Positions 6,810-14,029 of a stretch of DNA of 17,816 nucleotides are shown piece after piece. The stretch's first letter is position 1. Every line of letters begins with the position of its first letter. The position numbers were made by a program, and so were the translations under genes. A model generated the notes under the pieces. That model ran no database searches, had not been told where the DNA came from, and saw only the letters and a program-made list of their open reading frames with translations. Origin of the DNA: an uncultured Collinsella sp. (lineage in GTDB: Bacteria > Actinomycetota > Coriobacteriia > Coriobacteriales > Coriobacteriaceae); assembly GCA_902470095.1 (NCBI GenBank), contig CABRFG010000050.1:1-17816 (forward strand). Direction: 5' to 3'.

Positions 6810-9641
6810 CTACTCCCCCAGAAGGGCCTTCTCGGGCGTGATGGGCAGCGAGCGAACCTGGTGGCCGGTGGCGTGTGCCACGGCCGAGGCCACGGCGGCG
6901 AGCGGCGTGTTGATGACGACCTCGCCGATCGACTTGGCGCCAAACGGGCCCGTCGGCTCGTAGCTCGGCTCAAAGGCCACGCGAATGCTGCCGATATCCA
7001 GGCGCGTGGGCAGCTTGTAGCTCATAAAGTTGCCGGTGCGCAGACGGCCGCGGTCATCGTGCTCGACGATCTCGTAGAGCGCGTGACCGATACCCTGGGC
7101 AATGCCGCCCTCGGCCTGGACGCGCGCGAGCGCCTCGTTGATCACGGTGCCGCAGTCGACGGCCGCCGCGTAGTCCACCACAGTAACCTTGCCGGTGGCC
7201 TTGTCGACCTCGACCTCGGCAATACCGGCCATAAACGGCGGAGGCGAAACGGGCAGGCAGGCGGAGGCATGCGAGGTGAGCGCGTCGCCGCCCGCGATGT
7301 TCTTGACGCACAGGTTGGCAAAGTCGCGCAGCGTGAGGTAGCGGTTCTGCTCGCGCGCGGCGCGCTCGTCGGACAGGCGCACGTACTGGCCATCGAAGAC
7401 CACCTCAGCGGCGTCCACATCCCACATCTGGGCGGCCTTGGCGCAGATCTTCTCACGCAGCTCGGTCGCGGCGTTCTTGGCGGCAAGTCCCGTCACGTAC
7501 GTGCCCGAGCTCGCGTACGAGCCGGCATCGAACGGCGACACGTCGGTGTCCACGCCGCGCACCACAATCAGCGAGCTCTCCACACCCAGCTCCTCGGCGG
7601 CAATCTGCGCCAGGATCGTGTCGACGCCCATGCCGTTATCGGTGGCTCCGGTGCCGATGGTAATGAAACCGTCCTCTTCCAGGCGCATGTCGATGCCGGC
7701 GATGTCCACGTTGGAAATGCCCGAGCCCTGCATGGTGAGCGCGCAGCCCAGGGCGCGCACGCGATCGCCCAGATCCACGGCCAGCGGCTTGTCGCGCCAG
7801 CCGATCATGTCCATCGCGCGCAGCAGGCAGCGGTCGAGTGCGCAGGCATTGAGCTTCTCGTTGTAGTACTGCGGCATGGTCTCGCCCTCGCGAACCATGT
7901 TCTTAAGGCGCAGGTCGGCGGGGTCCATGTGCAACATGTCGGCGAGCTCATTGACGGCGCTCTCCACGGCAAACTGGCCCTGGGTGGCACCGTAGCCACG
8001 ATACGCGCCGCCGCGGTTGGTGTTGGTGTAGACGGCGTCCCAGCTAAAGCGGCTCGCCTTCACGTGGTTGTAGATGGGCAAGCTCTTGTGGCCCGAAAGC
8101 CCGATCGTCGTGGTAGCGTGCTCGCCGTACGCGCCGGCGTTGGACAGCGTGTGCAGATCGATGGCCGTGATGGTGCCGTCGTTCATGGCGCCCAGCTTGA
8201 CGGTCATCTGCATCTGGTGGCGCGAGTTGCCCGCGGTGATGGTCTCTTCGCGGGTGTAGCAGCAGTAGCTCGGACGGCCGGTCTGCTGGGTGACGAACGC
8301 CACGAAGATCTCGCAGCAGCCCGTCTGCTTGGAGCCAAATCCGCCGCCGATGCGCGGCTTAATGACCTGCACCTGCGACTGCGGAATGTCGAGCGACTGC
8401 GCGACCATGCGGCGCACGTGGAAAGGCACCTGCGTGGAGGTGGTCACCGAGATGCGGCCGAAGGCGTCAGTCGTCGCGAAGGCGCGGAAGGTTTCCATGG
8501 GCGCGGTCTGCGTGGCCTGGCTGGTGTAGGTGCGGGTGAAGACGATGTCGCTCTGGGCGAAGGCCTCGTCCAAGTCGCCATAATCGCTGGTACCGCTGCA
8601 GACCAGGTTGCGCGGAACATCGCCGCCCTGCGGGAACATAAAGGTCACGTCGCCCTCGGGGTGGACCACGATGTCGTTATCGAGCGCCTGGGTAAAGTCG
8701 AGCAGCGGCTCGAGCACCTCATAGTCGACCTTGATGAGCTTGAGCGCCTTGTCGGCAGCCTCCTCGGTCTCGGCGGCGACGATCGCCACCTCTTCGTTTT
8801 GGTAACGGACGAGGTTCTCGAGGATCAAGCGGTCGTAGGGACTCGGCTGCGGATAGCTCTGGCCGGCGATGGTAAAGCGGCGCTGGGGCACGTCCTCGTA
8901 GGTGTAGACGCCCACCACGCCGGGCACCTTCAGTGCGCGCGACGTATCGATGGAGCGGATCTTGGCGCGGGCATACGGGCTGCGCTTGAGCTTAACGATC
9001 AGGGCGCCGGCGGGCACCATGTCGCCCGTGTAGACGGGACGCCCCTCGAGCAGGGCCTTCGAGTCCTTCTTGGGCTGCTTGTGGGTGATCTGCTTGTACG
9101 AGACACCGTCGCAGCTCGTGTCGTTGACGGGCAGCTCGGGCATCTCAAAGCCCACCTGCACGCCAGACTCGTTGAGGAAGCGCACGATGGCGCGCAGCTG
9201 GCTCTCGTAGCCGCTGCAACGGCAGAGGTTGCCGGCCAGCTGGCGCGAGAGCTCCTCGCGCGTGGCGACGAGGCTCGGGTCCTCCTTGGCGGCGCGGGCA
9301 AGCGCCAGCACGTTCATGATAAGGCCGGGGGCGCAAAAACCACACTGCTCGGCGCCTTCGGCAGCCATCGCACGGGCCAGTGCCTCGGACTCGGCCTTGA
9401 GGCCCTCGAGCGTGGTGATGGTGTGGCCCTCAACACGGGCGGCGGGAACCGAGCAGCTCAGCACCGGGTCGCCATCGAGCCACACCGTGCACAGGCCGCA
9501 GTTGGTGGTCTCGCAGGCGCAGCGCACCGATGAACAACCCTGCTCACGCAAAAGCGAAAAAAGCATGGTGTCGGGGGCAATCTGAACCTTGATCTTGCGG
9601 CCGTTGAGCGTAAAGGAAAGATCGATGAGTTTGGCAGCCAT
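6810..9641 (-). CDS. Xanthine-dehydrogenase-family molybdenum hydroxylase, fused 2Fe-2S and molybdenum subunit
   Basis: Hydroxylates a heterocyclic or purine-like substrate at a molybdenum centre and passes electrons through two iron-sulfur clusters to a separate FAD subunit. The 943 residues hold a plant-ferredoxin-type 2Fe-2S domain (Cys43, Cys48, Cys51, Cys63), the helical second 2Fe-2S domain (CGFC at 100-103, LCRC at 139-142), then the two molybdopterin domains. Motifs include RIGGGFGSK, GGAYRGYGATQ, TGATDNGMG and, near the C-terminus, GAKSIGE with the expected catalytic Glu. Fusion of the iron-sulfur and molybdenum parts with FAD kept separate is the layout of selenium-dependent xanthine dehydrogenases such as that of Enterococcus faecalis; selenium dependence and substrate are inference. 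Its ATG overlaps the stop of the FAD gene by one base (TAATG), with GAGGTG upstream. A hairpin follows the stop. Confidence 0.93.
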   Translation of the reverse strand: MAAKLIDLSFTLNGRKIKVQIAPDTMLFSLLREQGCSSVRCACETTNCGLCTVWLDGDPVLSCSVPAARVEGHTITTLEGLKAESEALARAMAAEGAEQCGFCAPGLIMNVLALARAAKEDPSLVATREELSRQLAGNLCRCSGYESQLRAIVRFLNESGVQVGFEMPELPVNDTSCDGVSYKQITHKQPKKDSKALLEGRPVYTGDMVPAGALIVKLKRSPYARAKIRSIDTSRALKVPGVVGVYTYEDVPQRRFTIAGQSYPQPSPYDRLILENLVRYQNEEVAIVAAETEEAADKALKLIKVDYEVLEPLLDFTQALDNDIVVHPEGDVTFMFPQGGDVPRNLVCSGTSDYGDLDEAFAQSDIVFTRTYTSQATQTAPMETFRAFATTDAFGRISVTTSTQVPFHVRRMVAQSLDIPQSQVQVIKPRIGGGFGSKQTGCCEIFVAFVTQQTGRPSYCCYTREETITAGNSRHQMQMTVKLGAMNDGTITAIDLHTLSNAGAYGEHATTTIGLSGHKSLPIYNHVKASRFSWDAVYTNTNRGGAYRGYGATQGQFAVESAVNELADMLHMDPADLRLKNMVREGETMPQYYNEKLNACALDRCLLRAMDMIGWRDKPLAVDLGDRVRALGCALTMQGSGISNVDIAGIDMRLEEDGFITIGTGATDNGMGVDTILAQIAAEELGVESSLIVVRGVDTDVSPFDAGSYASSGTYVTGLAAKNAATELREKICAKAAQMWDVDAAEVVFDGQYVRLSDERAAREQNRYLTLRDFANLCVKNIAGGDALTSHASACLPVSPPPFMAGIAEVEVDKATGKVTVVDYAAAVDCGTVINEALARVQAEGGIAQGIGHALYEIVEHDDRGRLRTGNFMSYKLPTRLDIGSIRVAFEPSYEPTGPFGAKSIGEVVINTPLAAVASAVAHATGHQVRSLPITPEKALLGE

Positions 9642-10555
9642 TAGCGCACCTCGCTAGAATCGACGCCGGGCACGCGACGGCAGGAATACTCGTCCGTGGC
9701 AAACTTAGGCACTTGCACGGTCTCGAGCTCGCGGGCAAGCGCGGCCGAAAGCTCGATGCCGGCGGCGCGGCGCACGGCCTGGACGGCAAGCGGGGCCGAG
9801 ATGCGACGGCGGTAGTCGGCCGAGCCCCACATATTGGTGCCGTAGCTCAGGGCACGCACGGATGCGGCAAGGGCGCGCAGCTCGTCCTCGGAAGGCTGCT
9901 TGCCGATAAGGCCACATGCCTCGCCCTGCAGCAGGGTCGCACGCAGCGGGCGGGCGCCCACGGTGACATGCCAGCTGTTGTCCCACCAGGCGGCGGTGAC
10001 GTTTAAGGAGGGGAAGTCGGTCGCGGCCTTGCGCACGGCCTCGTAGCTCGCACGGTAATCGTGCTTAACGACCACGACGTGCTCGATCACGTCACGCACG
10101 TAGCCCATGTCCACGAACTCGGCGAGCGGCACGCGGCCGGCACCCGTCAGCTCAATGTACGAATCGAGCGCGAGGAAGGCGGAGAGCACGTCCGAGAAAC
10201 CAAAGCGACCGTAGATGCTGCCGCCCACCGTGGCGGTGTTGCGCAGCTGCACGCCCACGATATCGCGGACGGCGAACTCAAAGACATGGTTGACAAGCGC
10301 GTTGAGCTCGGCATGACGCTCGAGCTGGCGCAGGGTACACATGGCACCGATGCGAAACTCGGTCTCGGTCTCCTCGATCTGATCGAGTCCGCAGGCCGAA
10401 AGGTCAATCGCCGTCGCCACGCGACGCGAACCCAGGCGCATCCAGATGCCGCCGCCCACTATCTTGTTGTTACGGTTCTTCTGCAAGAGCTCATAGGCTT
10501 CGGCCGCGTTTCCAACACGGACGTAGGTACCGAACTTGAGCACGTTCTCCCCCAT
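9641..10555 (-). CDS. FAD-binding subunit of the molybdenum hydroxylase
   Basis: Accepts electrons from the iron-sulfur clusters of the next gene product and passes them through FAD to the final acceptor, probably NAD or another carrier. The 304 residues show the CO-dehydrogenase/XdhB-type fold: KIVGGGIWMRL at 31-41 (pyrophosphate loop), LRNTATVGGS at 104-113, SDVLSAFLALDS at 121-132, and a C-terminal domain with SADYRRRIS. No 4Fe-4S insertion is seen. It is the first gene of a two-gene operon. The gdhA terminator lies 64 bases upstream, so a promoter must lie in that gap, though no clear one was found. The ATG at 10555 has a poor ribosome-binding site; a GTG at 10543 follows GGGGGAG at only three bases, so the exact start is open. 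Confidence 0.92.
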   Translation of the reverse strand: MGENVLKFGTYVRVGNAAEAYELLQKNRNNKIVGGGIWMRLGSRRVATAIDLSACGLDQIEETETEFRIGAMCTLRQLERHAELNALVNHVFEFAVRDIVGVQLRNTATVGGSIYGRFGFSDVLSAFLALDSYIELTGAGRVPLAEFVDMGYVRDVIEHVVVVKHDYRASYEAVRKAATDFPSLNVTAAWWDNSWHVTVGARPLRATLLQGEACGLIGKQPSEDELRALAASVRALSYGTNMWGSADYRRRISAPLAVQAVRRAAGIELSAALARELETVQVPKFATDEYSCRRVPGVDSSEVR

Positions 10556-10618
10556 CTCTTCACTTGTCCAGTACCTCTAAGTGTACCAAACGAGAGCGCA
10601 CAGCCCTCGCCACCATAG

Positions 10619-10650
10619 AAAAAGGCTCCCAGCCGGAATGGCTGGAAGCC
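10619..10650 (-). terminator. Intrinsic terminator after gdhA
   Basis: Eleven-base stem (10640-10650 with 10624-10634, one G-U pair), five-base loop, then TTTTTCTAT on the minus strand. It starts 27 bases past the gdhA stop and isolates gdhA from the molybdenum hydroxylase operon. Confidence 0.9.
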
Positions 10651-10677
10651 TCATCGCATGCTATGTCGAGCGAAGAC

Positions 10678-12033
10678 TTAGCAGACACCCTGGGCGAGCA
10701 TGGCGTCGGCGACCTTCAGGAAGCCGGCGATGTTGGCGCCCATGACAAAGTTGCCCTCCTGGCCATACTCCTTGGCGGTGTCGTCCACGTTGTGGAACAT
10801 GCCGCGCATGAGCTGCTCGAGCTTGCCGTCGACCTCCTCGAAGGTCCAGGACAGGTGCTCGGCGTTCTGGCTCATCTCCAGGCCGGACACGAGCACGCCG
10901 CCAGCGTTGGCAGCCTTACCAGGCATAAAGGCGACGCCGTTCTCCTGGAAGTAGGTCGTGGCCTCGATGGTCGTGGGCATGTTCGCGCCCTCGCCGACCA
11001 CCTTGCAGCCGTTGGCGACGAGCGCCTGGGCGTCCTCGAGCAGCAGCGTGTTCTCGCGAGCGCAGGGCAGCGCGATGTCGCAGGGCAGCTGCCAAACGCC
11101 ACGGCCGTTGCCCTCGTGCCACACGGCGTTGGGCTTCTCGTCAACGTACATAGCGAGCGTAACGCCCTTGTCGTGGCCGGAGCGCTTCTTGTTGTAGACG
11201 TGCTCGAGCACGGTGTAGTCGATGCCGTCGGGATCCTCGACCCAGCCGTGGGTATCGGAGCAGGCGAGCACCTTGCCGCCGAGCTGGGAGACTTTCTGGA
11301 CGGCGTAGATGGCGACGTTGCCGGAGCCATGAACGACGACGTTCTTGCCCTCGAAGGAGTCGCCGCGGCTCTTGAGGTACTCGTCCACAAAGTAGGCCAG
11401 GCCGTAGCCGGTGGCCTCGGTACGGGCGAGCGAGCCGCCAAAGGAGAGGCCCTTGCCGGTGAGAACGCCGGTCCACTCGTTGGTCAGGCGCTTGTACTGA
11501 CCGAACAGGTAGGCAACCTCGCGGCCACCAACGCCCAGGTCGCCGGCGGGAACGTCGGTGTTGGGGCCGATGTGGCGATAGAGCTCGGTCATGAAGGACT
11601 GGCAGAAGTGCATGATCTCGTTGTTGGACTTGCCCTTGGGGTCAAAGTCGGAGCCGCCCTTGCCGCCGCCCATGGGCAGGGTGGTCAGGCTGTTCTTAAG
11701 GATCTGCTCCAGGCCCAGGAACTTGAGCATACCCAGGGTGACCGTCGGGTTAAAGCGCAGGCCGCCCTTGTAGGGTCCAATGGCTGAGTTGAACTCGACG
11801 CGATAGCCGCGGTTGACCTGAACCTTGCCCTGATCGTCGACCCAGGGAACACGGAACATGACGATGCGCTCGGGCTCGACGAGGCGCTCCAGCAGGGCGG
11901 CCTCCTCGTACTCGGGGTGGGCGTCGAGCGCCGGCTGGATGGTGCCGAGGATCTCGGTCGCGGCCTGGATGAACTCAGGCTGCTCGGGATAGCGGGCCTT
12001 GAGCTCTTCGAGAACTTTCTGCGTGTAGCTCAT
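10678..12033 (-). CDS. gdhA: Glutamate dehydrogenase, hexameric NADP type
   Basis: Interconverts 2-oxoglutarate plus ammonia and glutamate, linking carbon and nitrogen metabolism in the cytoplasm. The 451 residues fit the roughly 450-residue small hexameric family. The substrate-binding segment GPYKGGLRF is near 86-94, PMGGGKGGSDFDPKGKS with the catalytic Lys125 at 120-136, and the dinucleotide-binding turn GSGNVA at 236-241. NADP rather than NAD preference is inferred from overall similarity to bacterial GdhA. The ATG at 12033 has GGAGGA five bases upstream. The gene is monocistronic: a strong terminator follows, and 250 bases precede it. An AT-rich stretch at about 12096-12115 (minus strand TATTAT and CATACT) could hold the promoter, without a convincing -35 box. 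Confidence 0.97.
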   Translation of the reverse strand: MSYTQKVLEELKARYPEQPEFIQAATEILGTIQPALDAHPEYEEAALLERLVEPERIVMFRVPWVDDQGKVQVNRGYRVEFNSAIGPYKGGLRFNPTVTLGMLKFLGLEQILKNSLTTLPMGGGKGGSDFDPKGKSNNEIMHFCQSFMTELYRHIGPNTDVPAGDLGVGGREVAYLFGQYKRLTNEWTGVLTGKGLSFGGSLARTEATGYGLAYFVDEYLKSRGDSFEGKNVVVHGSGNVAIYAVQKVSQLGGKVLACSDTHGWVEDPDGIDYTVLEHVYNKKRSGHDKGVTLAMYVDEKPNAVWHEGNGRGVWQLPCDIALPCARENTLLLEDAQALVANGCKVVGEGANMPTTIEATTYFQENGVAFMPGKAANAGGVLVSGLEMSQNAEHLSWTFEEVDGKLEQLMRGMFHNVDDTAKEYGQEGNFVMGANIAGFLKVADAMLAQGVC

Positions 12034-12246
12034 GCTTCCTCCAATTGATGGGAAACGAAAATGTTGGTCGCGGCACCCTATGCGTCGCGAACTTTATCGA
12101 GTATGGATAATATCGCACTGTTGCAGCAAAGTTTCGCATAAGCCGACGAGCGGATGTTCGTTTTGATTACGATGCAGGTAGAAGCGTTTTTGAGTGCCTG
12201 ACGTGCAAAACCCGTGTTTCGAAGCTGTTTCGTCCACATGTTCCAA

Positions 12247-12275
12247 ACCACCACATTGGGCACCTTTGTGGTGGT
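12247..12275 (-). terminator. Hairpin after the DUF3343 gene
   Basis: Nine-pair stem (ACCACCACA/TGTGGTGGT) with an 11-base loop, starting eight bases past the stop codon at 12284 and followed by TTTGGAAC on the minus strand. A possible terminator of the mobA-DUF3343 transcript, weak because the T-run is short. Confidence 0.4.
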
Positions 12276-12283
12276 GTTGGTGG

Positions 12284-12694
12284 TTAGAGGACGAGCTGAT
12301 GGTAGTCGGCAGGGGTTATGCGGCCCTCGGTGGCGGCGCGGAAGGCGGCGAGCGCATCGCCCGAGAACGGCATAGCCCAGCACAGTCCGCAGCCGGCGGT
12401 GATGGAGCCAGGCAGCGGCATGATGCGCCCGGGCACACCGGCGGCAAGGCACAGCTGCTCGCATTCCATCACATCGAAGGTGTTATCGAACGAAACGATA
12501 ATCTTGCGCTCGTGGTCGAGGGCATCACCGGACGGGCCTTCGCGGTGCGACTCGCGATACGCAGCCGCCGCTGCCTCTTCCTCGGCCGTATGTCCACAGC
12601 CGCCACAGCCGCAGGTGCAAGGCTCGGACCCATCGCAAGTGCAAGGTTCCCCAGTATCGGGGCAAATATCATGTGACACGGCATCTCCCGTCAT
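12284..12694 (-). CDS. DUF3343 (putative Se/S carrier-like) protein with cysteine-rich N-terminus
   Basis: A 136-residue protein with two parts. Residues 11-33 hold seven cysteines and an internal duplication (EPCTC twice), followed by GGCGH; this looks like a metal- or chalcogen-binding tail. An Ala/Glu-rich linker follows. From about residue 63 the protein matches the DUF3343 pattern: a beta strand (IIVSF), a helix with MECEQLC, the segment RIMPLPGSITAGCGLCW with Cys102 and Cys105 corresponding to the family CG motif, and a short C-terminal helix. As I recall, the family (PF11823) is described as Se/S carrier-like; its biochemistry is not settled. It lies 14 bases after mobA and close to selC, selB and selA, which fits a role in selenium or sulfur delivery; that role is inference. 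No good ribosome-binding site precedes the ATG; a GTG at 12679 has GGGAG five bases upstream and may be the true start. Confidence 0.8.
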   Translation of the reverse strand: MTGDAVSHDICPDTGEPCTCDGSEPCTCGCGGCGHTAEEEAAAAAYRESHREGPSGDALDHERKIIVSFDNTFDVMECEQLCLAAGVPGRIMPLPGSITAGCGLCWAMPFSGDALAAFRAATEGRITPADYHQLVL

Positions 12695-12708
12695 TGATGT
12701 GTGCAGAA

Positions 12709-13341
12709 CTAGGCGAGCAACTCGGCCGCCGCAAACTCCTCGGGCGTATTGACGTTCTCGAAGCAGAGCGTCGAGCCTGCAACCTTAACGATCTGCGGCT
12801 CATCCATATAACCAGCCTGAACGCGATTAATCAGGCAGCGAATGCGCTGACGGTCGCAGGCGAGCAGCTCTTGGGCGACCGGCGCACACGCGCCACGGCG
12901 CCAGACGGCACAAAGCGGCTCAATCCCCCGCTCCTCGCGCGGCACGCACACGTCGAGCGCATCGGCCTCGACACAGCCGGCAAGGGCACCGATTAGCTCC
13001 GAAGAGACAAACGGCATATCACAGGCGACGATAGCCACGAGGGGCAGCCGGGCCGCAGTCAGCGAACTCGCGATGCCGCGCATGGCGCCCGCCGGCCCCT
13101 CAAGGTCCGGCACTATTCGCGGCACCATGCCGCCAAACGCGCGCTCCTCAAGATAGGCAAGCTCGCTGGGGCGCGACGTCGTCACGACCAACTCGCCGGC
13201 AACTGTCGCCAGCCGACCCAGCACGCGCTCGATGAGCGGTTCGCCGCAAAACGTCATGCGCGCCTTATCGCGGCCCATGCGTGAGGACAGCCCGCCCGCC
13301 TGGACGACGCAAGAAAGATCGGCCCGTCTTACGGTAGTCAT
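12709..13341 (-). CDS. mobA: Molybdenum cofactor guanylyltransferase
   Basis: Transfers GMP from GTP to molybdopterin to make the MGD form needed by formate dehydrogenases and other DMSO-reductase-family enzymes. The 210-residue protein shows the nucleotidyltransferase signature VQAGGLSSRMGRDKA at 13-27, GPAGAMRGI at 82-90, the metal-binding ACDMPF at 106-111, EPLCAVW, and a C-terminal NVNTPEEF, all typical of MobA. I chose the ATG at 13341, which has GGAGG about 11 bases upstream; the open frame continues back into the tRNA-Sec gene, which is an artefact. It lies 155 bases after selC, beyond a likely terminator, and 14 bases before the DUF3343 gene, with which it probably forms a transcript. 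A MocA/YgfJ-like cytidylyltransferase role is a less likely alternative. Confidence 0.92.
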   Translation of the reverse strand: MTTVRRADLSCVVQAGGLSSRMGRDKARMTFCGEPLIERVLGRLATVAGELVVTTSRPSELAYLEERAFGGMVPRIVPDLEGPAGAMRGIASSLTAARLPLVAIVACDMPFVSSELIGALAGCVEADALDVCVPREERGIEPLCAVWRRGACAPVAQELLACDRQRIRCLINRVQAGYMDEPQIVKVAGSTLCFENVNTPEEFAAAELLA

Positions 13342-13431
13342 ACGGCAAAACACCTCCATCGGCATGCTCGAAGCCCAACGCACGGGACCAATTACCGTAG
13401 GCGACAAGGCAGAGGACACGGCGAGCCCGTG

Positions 13432-13488
13432 CAGAAACAAAACAGCGCCTTTGCGGCACGCAGCAAGACCGCGAGCACAAAAGCGCTG
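13432..13488 (-). terminator. Intrinsic terminator after selC
   Basis: A 13-base stem (13476-13488 with 13443-13455; 11 Watson-Crick and two G-U pairs) with a 20-base loop, followed by TTTTGTTT on the minus strand. It begins eight bases past the CCA end of tRNA-Sec and suggests that selC is an independent transcription unit with mobA beyond it. Confidence 0.65.
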
Positions 13489-13496
13489 GTAGCGTA

Positions 13497-13593
13497 TGGC
13501 GGGAACGTATGTGAATCGAACACATCCAAGACGTTTTGCACGCCTCGCAACGGTTTTGAGGACCGCGGAGCCCACCGGAGCCCATCCGTTCCC
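13497..13593 (-). tRNA. selC: tRNA-Sec (selenocysteine, anticodon UCA)
   Basis: This 97-base gene folds like E. coli SelC. It has an eight-base acceptor arm (GGGAACGG with ACGTTCCC, the eighth position a G-A mismatch), a six-pair D-stem (GGGCTC/GGGCTC with G-U pairs) and small CGGT loop, and an anticodon stem GCGGT/ACCGT around CCTCAAA with anticodon TCA at 13557-13559. The long variable arm has the stem AGGCGT/ACGTCT, and the five-pair T-stem (ATGTG/CACAT) carries the TTCGATT loop. Discriminator G and CCA are encoded. The six-pair D-stem, long variable arm and UCA anticodon are specific to bacterial tRNA-Sec. It is the substrate of SelA and cargo of SelB, both encoded just upstream. An extended -10 box precedes it and a terminator follows. 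Confidence 0.96.
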
Positions 13594-13605
13594 AAGTGCG
13601 ACGGT

Positions 13606-13614
13606 ATTTTACCA
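13606..13614 (-). promoter_or_regulatory. Extended -10 promoter candidate for selC
   Basis: On the minus strand TGGTAAAAT (TGn plus a TAAAAT hexamer) ends 12 bases before the first base of tRNA-Sec, a fitting distance for a short tRNA leader. No clear -35 box is seen 16-18 bases upstream, which an extended -10 promoter can tolerate. Confidence 0.45.
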
Positions 13615-13686
13615 AACCGAGCAGGCTAGCTAATTTGGGACGGAATAGTTTTGGCCGCTCGAGCCATCAGACCGGCAAAAGTAGTC

Positions 13687-13719
13687 AAAAAAGCCCCGTC
13701 CAAAAAGACCGGTCTGGGC
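13687..13719 (-). terminator. Terminator-like hairpin between selB and selC
   Basis: On the minus strand a stem GCCC-A-G-A-CC / GG-A-C-G-GGGC (seven of nine pairs) with a nine-base loop is followed by TTTTTTGAC. The six-T tail supports intrinsic termination of the selA-selB transcript before the selC promoter. Confidence 0.55.
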
Positions 13720-13725
13720 GCTGAG

Positions 13726-13883
13726 CCACGAAAACGGGCTATCTACTACGTTTGACCGGCATGTATCAAGCATACCCGCGTTTTTAGAAAATCGGCAAAC
13801 CGTCTACCTGCGGTTTTAATTTCGCGAATTTCGGAATGGTTGAGGGTAGTCAACTAAACGTAGTAGATAGGCCCTTTTCGTGG
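13726..13883. repeat. 158 bp element with 28 bp inverted ends
   Basis: The arms 13726-13753 and 13856-13883 are reverse complements at 26 of 28 positions. The 102-base interior is AT-richer than the surroundings and has no reading frame of note. A MITE-like or REP-like element is possible. No clear target-site duplication flanks it, although GACCGG occurs on both sides (13708-13713 and 13885-13890). It lies in the 436 bp gene-free stretch between selB and selC (13594-14029), which otherwise holds the hairpins listed separately and the selC promoter. Confidence 0.75.
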
Positions 13884-13908
13884 CGACCGGCCCGATTCAA
13901 GGCTCAAA

Positions 13909-13932
13909 GGTGACCAGCTTCGGCTGGCCACC
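13909..13932. repeat. Hairpin with TTCG/CGAA tetraloop downstream of selB
   Basis: Ten-base arms GGTGACCAGC and GCTGGCCACC (one G-T mismatch) close a four-base loop, TTCG on the plus strand. Both sides are flanked by a direct CTCAAA hexamer (13903-13908 and 13933-13938). In the selB transcript the loop would read CGAA, followed by TTTGAG. It may be a weak terminator or a mobile palindrome. Confidence 0.65.
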
Positions 13933-14008
13933 CTCAAAGTTGCGGTGGAATAGTTCTTGGAAGAGGTATCTAAACCGGAAAACAGGAACTATTTCACCGC
14001 AACTGAGG
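13932..14008. repeat. Long hairpin just after the selB stop
   Basis: Arms 13938-13956 and 13986-14004 pair at 18 of 19 positions (the odd one can be G-U in RNA), with five further pairs outside a two-base bulge reaching 13932 and 14008. The loop is 29 bases. It starts about 21 bases past the selB stop. No T-run follows, so it is more likely a 3'-end stabiliser or repeat element than a terminator. Confidence 0.7.
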
Positions 14009-14029
14009 AGGTGGGGCGGGGCAGCCGAT

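Noticed and set aside
6771..9533. 920-codon open frame on the plus strand opposite the molybdenum hydroxylase
   Set aside because: Antisense shadow of a well-supported gene; the translation is a His/Arg/Gly/Ala/Val-rich low-information sequence with no motif.
12469..12684. Alternative 71-codon frame on the minus strand inside the DUF3343 gene
   Set aside because: Out of frame with the DUF3343 protein, which carries the recognisable domain; the alternative has no family pattern or ribosome-binding site.
13342..13575. N-terminal extension of mobA reading back into selC
   Set aside because: The extra 78 codons cross the tRNA-Sec 3' half and its terminator; the MobA signature begins just after the ATG at 13341.
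13594..14029. A hidden small gene or CRISPR array in the gene-free stretch between selB and selC
   Set aside because: No regularly spaced direct repeats occur, and no frame has a start with a ribosome-binding site; the stretch is explained better by inverted repeats, a terminator and the selC promoter.
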